Of a stretch of 28,658 nucleotides of DNA, positions 15,635 to 24,233 are shown piece after piece. Below the pieces are notes generated by a model. The model was given only the letters and a program-made list of their open reading frames with translations. It ran no database searches and was not told the DNA's origin. Source of the stretch: Darwinimomas sp045600945 (lineage in GTDB: Bacteria > Bacillota > Clostridia > Lachnospirales > Lachnospiraceae); NCBI GenBank assembly GCA_045600945.1, contig JAZRYX010000081.1, positions 1 to 28,658 on the forward strand, in the 5' to 3' direction. Made by a program: the position numbers and the translations under genes. Position 1 is the stretch's first letter; the number at the start of each line of letters is the position of its first letter.

Positions 15635-16161
15635 CAAGACAGGAGTTCCTGGATGGACTTGCCGCAGCACTTTCAGCAAGCGGATCGGATAAGCTTATCG
15701 AAGAAAACAGAGTTTTCTATAACGATTATATCAGTATAGAAATCACAAAAGGAAGAACCGAAACAGAAGTTATAGGAGAACTCGGCGAACCCAGATTTAT
15801 TGCCAATTCTATTCTTCAGGCAGAAGGGTATAAAGATATTTTTGCCGAAGGAACAAAGACTTATACGGCTTATGATACTCCTGACGGCGATCCGACTACA
15901 TTTGCTCAGGGCAGAGAGTATAAAGGAAAATCGTTTGAGGAGCAGAAGAAGGAAGAAGAAAACAGAGCCAGAAAAGAAGAAACGCTTAATAAAGTCGGAG
16001 GCACCGCCAAATCGACTTTTAGAATTATCATGATAGTAATCGTTGTTCTCGGTATTCTTGCCCTTATTCTGTTAGCAGGAATCGGACTGCTCAGAATATT
16101 CTGGCCGGTAATACTGGTGATAATTATCGTATCATTAATTTCCAGGATTTTTAGGAGGTAG
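15631..16161 (+). CDS. DUF1700 membrane protein
   Basis: This 176-residue protein starts with the DUF1700 pattern MTRQEFLDGLAAAL and a helical domain with GELGEPRFIA, continues with a charged stretch (about 85-130), and ends in two adjacent membrane segments (about 130-172). DUF1700 proteins commonly pair with PadR-like regulators or lie in small envelope operons; here no PadR gene is adjacent. The ATGA overlap with the peptidase gene and the AGGAGG directly before galK place it mid-operon. The function is unknown. Confidence 0.82.
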   Translation: MTRQEFLDGLAAALSASGSDKLIEENRVFYNDYISIEITKGRTETEVIGELGEPRFIANSILQAEGYKDIFAEGTKTYTAYDTPDGDPTTFAQGREYKGKSFEEQKKEEENRARKEETLNKVGGTAKSTFRIIMIVIVVLGILALILLAGIGLLRIFWPVILVIIIVSLISRIFRR

Positions 16162-16165
16162 TTCT

Positions 16166-17329
16166 ATGACGGATTTCAAAAGTACATTTGGCAGAAAACC
16201 GGAATATTTAGCTACGGCACCCGGAAGAATCGAAGTAAGCGGGAATCATACTGACCATCAGCACGGATGCGTCATGGCAGCGGCTATCAATCTTGAAACA
16301 CGTGGCTGGGCAGCACTTAACGGAACCCGTGAAATCAATATGGTATCCGAAGGACACACAGGCTGTAGTATAAATATCGATGAACTTGAATCATATGAAA
16401 AGATGAAAGGAACATCGGATGCACTTGTTGCCGGTATAGTATATCAGTTTGTTAAAAGAGGCGCGCAGGTTCAGGGCTTCGATTTGTATGTAACATCCGA
16501 AGTACTGCCCGGAAGCGGTTTGAGCTCATCGGCATCATTTGAAGTGATGGTCGGCAATCTGATAAATCATATTTTCTTTGATGATAAATGTGATTCCGTG
16601 GAACTCGCACAGATAGGACAGTGGAGTGAAAATAACTTTTACGGAAAACCGTGCGGACTTATGGACCAGACGGCATGCTCGGCAGGAAATTTCATCGGAA
16701 TAGATTTTAAAGATCCGGCACATCCGGTGGTTGAGAAGCTTGAGTTTGATTTTTCAAAGTCGGGACATTCCGTATGTGTGATTGACTCGGGTGCAAGCCA
16801 CGCCCATCTGGACGGAGAGTATGCGGGCATTACGACAGATCTTAAAAATGCTTGCAGAGCACTCGGGAAAGAGTTTTTGAGAGATGTCGATGAAGCAGAG
16901 TTTTATGACCGCCTCGACGAAGTAAGAAAAGCAGCAGGAGACAGAGCCATTCTTCGTGCTATCCATGTCTTCAATGAGAATAAGAGAGTTAAGATTCAGT
17001 CACAAGCACTGAAAAACGGTGATTTTGACACTTTCCTCAGGAATGCGAGTGAGTCGGGAAAGTCCTCGTGGAGATTGCTTCAAAACGTCATTATAAACGG
17101 ACAGAAGGAGCATCAGGAAATGGCAGTCGCATTGCAGCTGGCATGGCAGTTCTTAGACGGACGAGGTGCAGTGCGTGTCAACGGCGGCGGATTTGCAGGT
17201 ACTATCCTTGCATTTGTTCCGGATGACATGCTGGATTCATTCAAGAATCGCATGGAAGATGCGCTTGGTGAAGGCGCATGCAAAGTTCTTAAGATCAATC
17301 CGCAGGGCGGAGGATGTATAAATTTGTGA
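16166..17329 (+). CDS. galK: Galactokinase
   Basis: This 387-residue GHMP kinase phosphorylates galactose at C1 with ATP (Leloir pathway). Motif 1 reads APGRIEVSGNHTDHQHG, the clostridial variant of the galactokinase signature with Asn for the usual Glu; the ATP loop is LPGSGLSSSASFE; the catalytic Asp is in GLMDQTACSAG; and motif 3 is VRVNGGGFAGT. The length is typical. AGGAGG stands eight bases before the ATG. No galT, galE or regulator is here. Because of the altered signature a related sugar 1-kinase cannot be excluded. Confidence 0.88.
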   Translation: MTDFKSTFGRKPEYLATAPGRIEVSGNHTDHQHGCVMAAAINLETRGWAALNGTREINMVSEGHTGCSINIDELESYEKMKGTSDALVAGIVYQFVKRGAQVQGFDLYVTSEVLPGSGLSSSASFEVMVGNLINHIFFDDKCDSVELAQIGQWSENNFYGKPCGLMDQTACSAGNFIGIDFKDPAHPVVEKLEFDFSKSGHSVCVIDSGASHAHLDGEYAGITTDLKNACRALGKEFLRDVDEAEFYDRLDEVRKAAGDRAILRAIHVFNENKRVKIQSQALKNGDFDTFLRNASESGKSSWRLLQNVIINGQKEHQEMAVALQLAWQFLDGRGAVRVNGGGFAGTILAFVPDDMLDSFKNRMEDALGEGACKVLKINPQGGGCINL

Positions 17330-17365
17330 TACATATATATTTTGACTATGTAGAGAAGGGGGAAT

Positions 17366-18274
17366 ATGCTGAAATATTTTCTAAAGAGAATACTGCTTGC
17401 TGTGGTGACGATGTTTTGCATCATCGCTATCACATTTTTTGCAATGAATGCGATACCTGGAGGGCCATTTGATGCCGATAAGGCACCGAGTCCCGAGGTA
17501 AAAGCAGTCCTTATGGAACGCTATAATCTGGATAAACCGCTGGGAGAACAGTTTTTCATGTACATCGGAAATCTCTTAAAGGGGGATTTCGGAGTTTCAA
17601 TCAAGACCGGGCGTAATGTTACGGACACGATACTGGATTCATTCAACGTTTCTGCAGAAATCGGACTTTGGGCAGCTGTTGTTGCCATCATTTCAGGGCT
17701 TATACTGGGATGTATTGCAGCAGCATATGTTAACAGGTGGCCGGATCGTCTGATCGTTACTATTACTTCTGTTATTGTTTCTGTACCTAGCTTTGTCGTG
17801 GCATCGGTGCTTTTGCTTATATTCTGTCTGAAACTGAAATGGGTAAGTGCATGGTCACCGGAGGATCCGAATTATATCCTGCCGGTTATATCTCTTGCGG
17901 TATTTCCGATGGCCAATATTGTGCGTTATACAAAATCAAGTATGCTGGATGTGCTCGGGCAGAACTATATACGTACAGCGAGAGCAAAAGGTCTTGAAGA
18001 ATGGCGGGTCATTTTCAAACATGGTTTCAGAAATGCTTCTATCCCTATCATCACATATATAGGACCGATGATTGCCGGGATCCTGACAGGAAGTGTAGTT
18101 ATTGAAACAGTATTTACAATAGGTGGACTTGGCTATCAGTTTGTTAACGGTATTACGAATCGTGACTACACTTTGATTATGGGTACAACAATTTTTCTTG
18201 CTGCCATAATTATTTTCATAACATTATTAAGCGACATTCTTTATAAGGTTGTAGACCCGAGAATCAAGCTGTAA
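17366..18274 (+). CDS. oppB: Oligopeptide ABC transporter permease OppB
   Basis: This 302-residue inner-membrane permease of the OppB/DppB family has six membrane segments, the first at residues 5-25, and the cytoplasmic EAA-type loop ARAKGLEEWRVIFKHGFRNA that contacts the ATPases. It forms the channel with OppC. The gene follows galK by 36 bases with a GGGGG ribosome binding site; a TTGACT at about 17341 is too close to serve this start. Order B-C-D-F-A is standard. Confidence 0.94.
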   Translation: MLKYFLKRILLAVVTMFCIIAITFFAMNAIPGGPFDADKAPSPEVKAVLMERYNLDKPLGEQFFMYIGNLLKGDFGVSIKTGRNVTDTILDSFNVSAEIGLWAAVVAIISGLILGCIAAAYVNRWPDRLIVTITSVIVSVPSFVVASVLLLIFCLKLKWVSAWSPEDPNYILPVISLAVFPMANIVRYTKSSMLDVLGQNYIRTARAKGLEEWRVIFKHGFRNASIPIITYIGPMIAGILTGSVVIETVFTIGGLGYQFVNGITNRDYTLIMGTTIFLAAIIIFITLLSDILYKVVDPRIKL

Positions 18275-18283
18275 GGAGGGTAT

Positions 18284-19351
18284 ATGGAAAAGACAAATTA
18301 TCCAAAAAAGAACTTCCTCAGTACACAGGTTGATTTATCAAAATTCCGCAATCTTACTGAAGAAGAGAAACAAAGCACAGAAAAAATTGCCACTCATTCG
18401 ACTTATATCAGGGATGCACTGATGAAATTCAGAAAAAACCCGGTTGGAATGGTGGCTTTAGGAATTATTGTTTTTGTACTGCTTCTGGTTTTGACGTCGG
18501 CATTTTTTTGCCCTTATGATTACGATGAGATTCTTACTATCAACGGGGTAAGAGATATTACGGCAAAAAACCTTCTGCCATTCACATACTCTGAAAGAGA
18601 GATAGCGGCTATGGCAGACGGAGCAAAAATATTTCCGCATATTTTCGGGACTGACGAATTGTGCAGGGATTATTTTGCGCGTGTTATGACCGGAACTAGG
18701 ATTTCGCTTTTCATAGGTGTTTTTGCAAGCATCATAGTTTTAGTAATAGGGTCACTTTACGGATCCATATCGGGACTTGCAGGAGGCAGGGTCGATATGA
18801 TTATGATGAGAGTAGTCGATATCATATATTCTCTTCCGGATATGTTGCTTGTAATACTTTTAAGTATGGTAATCGGTTCGGTATTCCCGAAAAACAGCAG
18901 TGGAATTCTGAGCAAACTCGGTGCCAATATGGTAAGCCTTTTTCTGGTATTTGCACTACTTTACTGGGTAAGTATGGCACGTCTGGTAAGAGGGCAGATA
19001 CTTAGTATCAGAGAGCAGGATTATGTTAAGGCTGCCAGGATGATAAAGACGCCTACATCAAGAATGATTTCCAAGTATATTATTCCGAACTGCATCAGCA
19101 TCATACTTATTTCGGCAACGATGCAGATACCTTCGGCAATATTTACCGAGAGTTATCTGAGTTTTGTAGGACTTGGTGTTCAGGCACCCATGCCGAGTCT
19201 GGGAGCACTCGCAAATGCTGCAAGAAGCAGCATGCAGCTTTATCCTTATAAGCTATTTTTCCCGGCTCTTATGATTGCACTTATAGTACTGAGCTTTAAT
19301 CTTTTCGGCGATGCGCTTCGTGATGCATTCGATCCGAAACAGAAACAGTAA
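18284..19351 (+). CDS. oppC: Oligopeptide ABC transporter permease OppC
   Basis: This 355-residue permease of the OppC/DppC family has a long cytoplasmic N-terminus (about 1-55) before the first membrane helix, then a periplasmic-side insertion of about 75 residues, HIFGTDELCRDYFARVMTG (the family's GTD-RD pattern), and the EAA loop VKAARMIKTPTSRMISKYIIPN. AAGGAGG precedes the ATG. It pairs with OppB. Confidence 0.94.
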   Translation: MEKTNYPKKNFLSTQVDLSKFRNLTEEEKQSTEKIATHSTYIRDALMKFRKNPVGMVALGIIVFVLLLVLTSAFFCPYDYDEILTINGVRDITAKNLLPFTYSEREIAAMADGAKIFPHIFGTDELCRDYFARVMTGTRISLFIGVFASIIVLVIGSLYGSISGLAGGRVDMIMMRVVDIIYSLPDMLLVILLSMVIGSVFPKNSSGILSKLGANMVSLFLVFALLYWVSMARLVRGQILSIREQDYVKAARMIKTPTSRMISKYIIPNCISIILISATMQIPSAIFTESYLSFVGLGVQAPMPSLGALANAARSSMQLYPYKLFFPALMIALIVLSFNLFGDALRDAFDPKQKQ

Positions 19352-19363
19352 GGGGGCGATACT

Positions 19364-20350
19364 ATGAAAGACTACGCATTGTATGTAGAGAACCTCCACA
19401 CAGGATTTTACAGCAGAATAGAGAACAAGGTCAGTCCTGTTCTTAACGGGATTACTTTCGGTGCAGAGAGGGGAAAGATACTTGGAGTTGTAGGTGAATC
19501 GGGCAGCGGAAAGAGTGTTACTATGCTTTCGGTTATGCGTCTGCTCGGACCGAACGGAAGAACCGAAGGCCGTATCATGATGGACGGAGATAATCTGCTC
19601 GAATATACAGATGAGCAGATGCGAAGAATACGCGGCGGTAAAATAGCTATGATTTTTCAGGATCCCATGACTACGCTTAATCCGGTGTTTACGATAGGAG
19701 ATCAGATACGAGAGGTAATCAGACTGCATAGACCTGACATCTCCAATGCCGATGAGTATATTATCGAACTGCTTGAAGAAGTGGGCATCAGTGACGGAAA
19801 AAGAAGGCTTCGCCAGTACCCTCATGAACTTTCAGGCGGACGAAGACAGCGTATAGTTATAGCGATGGCACTTGCCGGTGCGCCGGATATACTGATTGCT
19901 GATGAACCAACGACGGCTCTGGATGTAACGATTCAGGCCCAGATACTTGAGCTTATCAAAAAGCTGACTAAAGAGCACAATATGACGACGATTATGATCA
20001 CACATGATCTTGGTATAGTTGCAAATCTGTGTGACAATGTTGTCGTTCTGTACGGAGGTCGTATATGTGAAATGGGGACGGCCCGCGAGATATTCAAGGA
20101 GTCTGCTCATGAATATACAAAAGGACTTATTGCTGCAGTTCCGGGTGCAGTTCCGGGAAAGAGGCTTGTACCGATTGAGGGAGTACCGGCGAACCGCTCA
20201 GCATTTACAAATGAATGTGCATTCTGTCCGCGGTGCAAACATGCGATGGAAATATGCGCAGAGCAGTTTCCTCCGGAAATCGAATTGAGCGAAACACATA
20301 AGGCATGGTGCTGGATGAATTATGCACCAAAGGAGGCCGCAAATGACTGA
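19364..20350 (+). CDS. oppD: Oligopeptide ABC transporter ATPase OppD
   Basis: This 328-residue ATPase has Walker A GESGSGKS, signature LSGGRRQRIVIA (Arg for the usual Met), Walker B ILIADEPTTALD and the switch His in MITHDLG. The C-terminal oligopeptide domain ends with a cysteine cluster, ECAFCPRC...CAEQF...CWM, as in OppD/DppD proteins where these cysteines can hold an iron-sulfur cluster. It acts at the inner face of the membrane with OppF. Its last 8 bases overlap the oppF start. Confidence 0.95.
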   Translation: MKDYALYVENLHTGFYSRIENKVSPVLNGITFGAERGKILGVVGESGSGKSVTMLSVMRLLGPNGRTEGRIMMDGDNLLEYTDEQMRRIRGGKIAMIFQDPMTTLNPVFTIGDQIREVIRLHRPDISNADEYIIELLEEVGISDGKRRLRQYPHELSGGRRQRIVIAMALAGAPDILIADEPTTALDVTIQAQILELIKKLTKEHNMTTIMITHDLGIVANLCDNVVVLYGGRICEMGTAREIFKESAHEYTKGLIAAVPGAVPGKRLVPIEGVPANRSAFTNECAFCPRCKHAMEICAEQFPPEIELSETHKAWCWMNYAPKEAAND

Positions 20351-21329
20351 CAAGGTTATACTTAGGGCAGAGCATATAAAGAAGTATTATTCTGAATCCG
20401 GCGGTTTCTTTAAAAAGAAGGATAAGAAGATTGTCGATGATATTTCTCTGGAATTGCATGAGGGCGAGACTGTCGGGCTGGTAGGAGAGTCGGGCTGTGG
20501 AAAAAGCACGCTGGGAAAGACTCTTATTCATATCATACCTGCTACAGACGGGAAAATATACTACAACGGAGAAGAACTTACAGATGAGGCATACGACAGA
20601 TATTATACGGACATGCAGATGATCTTTCAGGATCCTCTGTCAGCACTTAATCCGCGTATGACGGTTTTTGATATTATAGCGGAGCCCTTGAGAGTCTGTC
20701 ATATCTGTGAAGAAAAAGATATTGAAACACGGGTATACGAATTGATGGATGAAGTGGGGATACATCGTCATCTGGCATTCAGATATCCGCATGAGTTTTC
20801 CGGAGGTCAATGCCAGAGAATCGGTATCGCCAGAGCGCTTGCACTCAAACCTAAACTTCTGGTATGTGACGAACCTGTGTCGGCACTGGATGTTTCTATA
20901 AAAGCACAGATTATCAATATGTTCGGTGATATACAGGAAAAGAATAATATTGCTTATCTGTTTATAACACATGATCTGCTTACCGTGCGGTATATAGCAC
21001 ATCGTATCGCGGTTATGTATCTGGGACACATAGTTGAAATCGCAAAGACCGATGATTTATATGAAAGACCGGTGCATCCGTATACACAGGCGCTTCTGTC
21101 TGCGATTGCCACTCCGGATGTTGATAAGAAAACAGAACGTATCCCTCTTGAAGGAGAGGTGCCCAGTGCGGTCAATGTGCCGTCAGGCTGTCCGTTCAGA
21201 ACAAGATGCAGATACTGTACAGACATATGCTCACAGATAAAACCTGAACTTAAAGATATGGGAAACGGTCATCAGGTGGCCTGCCTGAGAGCAGAAGAGA
21301 TACTGAAGGGAGGGATGGTAGTTGAATAA
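20343..21329 (+). CDS. oppF: Oligopeptide ABC transporter ATPase OppF
   Basis: This 328-residue ATPase has Walker A GESGCGKST, signature FSGGQCQRIGIA, Walker B LLVCDEPVSALD and FITHDL. The C-terminus holds a cysteine cluster (GCPFRTRCRYCTDIC). I start at ATG 20343, eight bases after AAAGGAGG at 20328-20335, rather than at the upstream TTG 20322, which precedes that site. The gene overlaps the oppD end by 8 bases and the oppA TTG start by 8 bases. Confidence 0.95.
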   Translation: MTDKVILRAEHIKKYYSESGGFFKKKDKKIVDDISLELHEGETVGLVGESGCGKSTLGKTLIHIIPATDGKIYYNGEELTDEAYDRYYTDMQMIFQDPLSALNPRMTVFDIIAEPLRVCHICEEKDIETRVYELMDEVGIHRHLAFRYPHEFSGGQCQRIGIARALALKPKLLVCDEPVSALDVSIKAQIINMFGDIQEKNNIAYLFITHDLLTVRYIAHRIAVMYLGHIVEIAKTDDLYERPVHPYTQALLSAIATPDVDKKTERIPLEGEVPSAVNVPSGCPFRTRCRYCTDICSQIKPELKDMGNGHQVACLRAEEILKGGMVVE

Positions 21330-23037
21330 GATTTGTAAAAGAATTATCGCCCTGACCATTGCTTTAGTTCTTGCATTTTCACTTTCGGCATGCGGCACAA
21401 ATCAGGACAGACTTCCGGGAACCGGCACAAAAGGAGTTGTGGAGAAAATAGACTGGAGCGGATATGATGAACTCCTTGCAGAAAGTACAAGGGAAACGGA
21501 TCCTGTAAAGAGAGCACTTATTCTGCACAAAGCAGAGGATATGCTTATTGATACGGGTGCTATCGCACCGATTACAAGCGGTAAATCATATATGCTCGTC
21601 AAAACATATATTACAGGCGTTGAATTTGCCAATGATGGCAATGTGGACCTGGCATATATAGATGGCAGGGATACAGAGAATATAGGAGTCTGTTTGTGCT
21701 CGGAAGTGACAAAACTTGATCCTGTTGCCAATACAACTATTGATATTTCTCAAATTGTGCAAAATACTTATGCCCGCCTTTTAAGAAAGGATGCAGACGG
21801 AAATATCTTACCGGATCTGGCAGAATCCTATACAGTATCAGATGATGGTCTGATATATGAATTTACCTTGCGTGACGGACTTAAATGGTCAGACGGATCA
21901 GAATTCAGTGCGGAGGATTTCGTGTATTCATGGAAGCGAGCAGCAGCATCAAACAATGCTTTTGAATATGGCAATATGTATGACTGTATCAGCGGATATC
22001 CGGATGATCTGGATGTAAAGGCATCTGATGATGGCAAGATCTTGACGGTAAGACTATCGAATCCTACGATGTATTTCCCGCAACTCTGCTGTCATTCATC
22101 TTATACACCTGTTCAGAAAAAACAGGTTGAAGAGGCGTCCGGATATAAGGATGCATCAGGGAAAGTAATTAACCCATCTGCCTGGGCAACGGAAGGACCT
22201 GTAATATCCAACGGACCGTTTGTTGTAGACGAGTGGAAACACAATGAAAAAATAGTATTAAAGAAGAATCCGTATTATTATGACGCGGATAATGTTAAGA
22301 CGGAATCAGTCATAATGATGCTTACAGCAGATTCGGCATCTGCCTATTCAGCATATCTTTCCGACTCAATAGCAGTTATTCTGGATAAGGTTCCATCTGA
22401 TGTACTTCCAACGGTAATAAACAGCCCTGAATTTCATCTTTGTGAGAAAAATGCAAGTTCGAGTATTATGTTTAATGTCAAAAGCCCGCTGTTTGCAGGG
22501 ATGACAAAGGAAGAGGCAGCGACATTCAGAAAGGCGATACGCTGGACTATAGACAGCCAGTTCATGGTGGATGTTGTAGGCTCCGGGAACAGAGTGACCT
22601 GCGGAACCTATGTACCGCAGAGAATGTCAGACGGTACGGGCAAGAGGTTTTCTGAAACGGAAGGATACTCATATCCGGAAGCGGGAGGGTATTACAATCG
22701 GCAGCCGGATCTGGACAAGGCAAGAGAGATGCTGAAGTCAATAGGATTTGAATTTGGGAACAACGGTAAACTGAAAAACCCGATTACGATAGAATACCTG
22801 TATGCTTCAAATGCAAGCAATGAAGCAAATGCAGTTGCACTGCAGGCGGATCTGGCTCGTATAGGAATCAATCTTTCATTATCGAGTCGTGAATGGGCAG
22901 TTTTTCTCGGAGAGGAATCAAACGGAAATTATGAGATGTCTATGACCAACTGGAATGCCGACTTTGACGATCCGTACAATTTCCTATCGCTCTATATTAC
23001 AGATAATCCAAACAACCGCGCCCAACTCGGCCGTTGA
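21322..23037 (+). CDS. oppA: Peptide-binding lipoprotein OppA, apparently circularly permuted
   Basis: This 571-residue family-5 solute-binding lipoprotein catches peptides outside the membrane for the OppBCDF transporter. The signal ends with lipobox LSAC (Cys24). The body from about residue 119 is normal: ENIGVCLCSEVTKLDP, then DGLKWSDGSEFSAEDFVYSWKRA. What is odd is residues 45-113: YDELLAESTRETDPVKRALILHKAED...APIT...GVEF is the usual C-terminal end of the family, now placed after the signal. The protein stops at DNPNNRAQLGR, just where that segment should follow. Neither other forward frame after the stop restores it. The start is TTG 21322, seven bases after AGGGAGGG, overlapping oppF. 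Confidence 0.92.
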   Translation: MNKICKRIIALTIALVLAFSLSACGTNQDRLPGTGTKGVVEKIDWSGYDELLAESTRETDPVKRALILHKAEDMLIDTGAIAPITSGKSYMLVKTYITGVEFANDGNVDLAYIDGRDTENIGVCLCSEVTKLDPVANTTIDISQIVQNTYARLLRKDADGNILPDLAESYTVSDDGLIYEFTLRDGLKWSDGSEFSAEDFVYSWKRAAASNNAFEYGNMYDCISGYPDDLDVKASDDGKILTVRLSNPTMYFPQLCCHSSYTPVQKKQVEEASGYKDASGKVINPSAWATEGPVISNGPFVVDEWKHNEKIVLKKNPYYYDADNVKTESVIMMLTADSASAYSAYLSDSIAVILDKVPSDVLPTVINSPEFHLCEKNASSSIMFNVKSPLFAGMTKEEAATFRKAIRWTIDSQFMVDVVGSGNRVTCGTYVPQRMSDGTGKRFSETEGYSYPEAGGYYNRQPDLDKAREMLKSIGFEFGNNGKLKNPITIEYLYASNASNEANAVALQADLARIGINLSLSSREWAVFLGEESNGNYEMSMTNWNADFDDPYNFLSLYITDNPNNRAQLGR

Positions 23038-23115
23038 GTATCATCACAGAGAGTATGGGGTAAGAATCCCCCGGTTATACAGGAAGGAATAAATAATAAG
23101 AAGGGAAAAGAAACT

Positions 23116-24132
23116 ATGAATAAAGGTATATGTTGTGCAGGATATATGTGCGTTGATTCTATGTATTCGGTAAGTGAATATCCCGGAAAAAGTGAACTCG
23201 CGCATATAGTTCCGCCTGTGGAAAATGCTACCGGAGGCAGTTTGTGCAACACCGGCCTTGATATCGCCATACTGGATCCGTCGGTTAAAATGCAGGCATG
23301 CGGAGTAGTCGGAAATGACACCTTCGGAACGATAATGATGGACCAGCTTAGGAGATTCCCGAATGTCGATACATCCATGATGATTCAGAAGGGAACAAGT
23401 GCATTCAGCATAGTTATGAATGACTTGAGTGACAGAACCAGGACTTTCTTTGAGTGCGAAGGACCGTATGCCGATTTCTGTGAAGATGATATCGCATTTG
23501 ATAAACTGGATGCGGATATATTCCATATCGGATATCTGCTCCTCATGCCGGCGCTTGATGCCGATGATCCGGAATACGGAACAAAGATGGCAAGACTTCT
23601 TAACAGAGTTCAGAAGATGGGAATAAAGACATCCATCGATGTCATCTCCGAGGCAGGCGAAGAAGCAGAGAAACGTTTCAGAAAGATCGTTACACCGGCA
23701 CTTAAATACACGGATTATTGTGTAATCAATGAACTTGAGGCGCAGAACGTAACGGGTATTACTCTTCGCGATGCTGACGGAACATTGCATACTGTAAATT
23801 TCAAGGCAGCACTTTTAAAACTGAAAGAACTTGGAGTAGGAACATGGGCAGTCATACATTGTCCTGAACTTGGAGCGGGACTTGATGAGAACGGAACTTA
23901 TTATGAAAGTAAGAGCCTTTCACTTCCGAAGGGATTCATCAAAGGAAGCACAGGTGCGGGAGATGCTTTCTGTGCGGGAGTTCTCTATGCAGCTGAAAAA
24001 GAGCTTGGTATGCCAGAAGCACTCAAAATTGGCGCATGCACAGCAGCCGCATCACTGAGCGAAGTCGGATCTATCGAAGGAGTAAGACCGCTTGCCGAAG
24101 TACTTAAGCTTTACGATTCATACGGACAATAA
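23116..24132 (+). CDS. PfkB-family carbohydrate kinase
   Basis: This 338-residue ribokinase-fold enzyme phosphorylates a sugar or nucleoside with ATP. The N-terminal part holds ENATGGSLCNTGLDIA (glycine-rich substrate site) and the C-terminal PfkB signature reads KGSTGAGDAFCAGVL with catalytic Asp283. The closest named types would be ribokinase, fructokinase or 2-keto-sugar-acid kinases; the substrate cannot be told. It follows oppA by 78 bases and is closed by a strong hairpin terminator, so it may be the last gene of the upstream unit. With the oxidoreductase and MFS transporter next door it looks like a sugar catabolic set. Confidence 0.88.
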   Translation: MNKGICCAGYMCVDSMYSVSEYPGKSELAHIVPPVENATGGSLCNTGLDIAILDPSVKMQACGVVGNDTFGTIMMDQLRRFPNVDTSMMIQKGTSAFSIVMNDLSDRTRTFFECEGPYADFCEDDIAFDKLDADIFHIGYLLLMPALDADDPEYGTKMARLLNRVQKMGIKTSIDVISEAGEEAEKRFRKIVTPALKYTDYCVINELEAQNVTGITLRDADGTLHTVNFKAALLKLKELGVGTWAVIHCPELGAGLDENGTYYESKSLSLPKGFIKGSTGAGDAFCAGVLYAAEKELGMPEALKIGACTAAASLSEVGSIEGVRPLAEVLKLYDSYGQ

Positions 24133-24139
24133 GATCATG

Positions 24140-24182
24140 CATCATCACCATAGATTTTTCTTAACAGGTGATGATGTTTTTT
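24140..24182 (+). terminator. Terminator after the PfkB kinase
   Basis: CATCATCACC 24140-24149 pairs perfectly with GGTGATGATG 24167-24176 (10 bp, 17-base loop), followed by six T's (24177-24182). It separates the kinase gene from the oxidoreductase gene, for which no clear promoter is visible in the next 50 bases, so read-through may be needed. Confidence 0.87.
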
Positions 24183-24233
24183 GTGTGATAGGAATTGTGT
24201 TTTGCCAGAAAAAGGATCAGTAAGGAGGTAGTC

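Noticed and set aside
17341..17365. TTGACT as a promoter for oppB
   Set aside because: It is only about 20 bases before the oppB start with no room for a -10 and leader.
23035..23100. Frameshift as the reason for the missing OppA C-terminus
   Set aside because: Reading the other two forward frames past the stop gives sequence unlike the expected YDELL/TDP/KRA segment, which is instead found intact near the N-terminus.
23038..23115. GGGG/CCCC near-hairpin after oppA, considered as a terminator
   Set aside because: There are only four G-C pairs with mismatched flanks and no T tract; the kinase is probably co-transcribed.
23044..23790. Minus-strand open frame opposite the PfkB kinase
   Set aside because: It is antisense to a clear kinase with intact motifs and has no plausible start signal.
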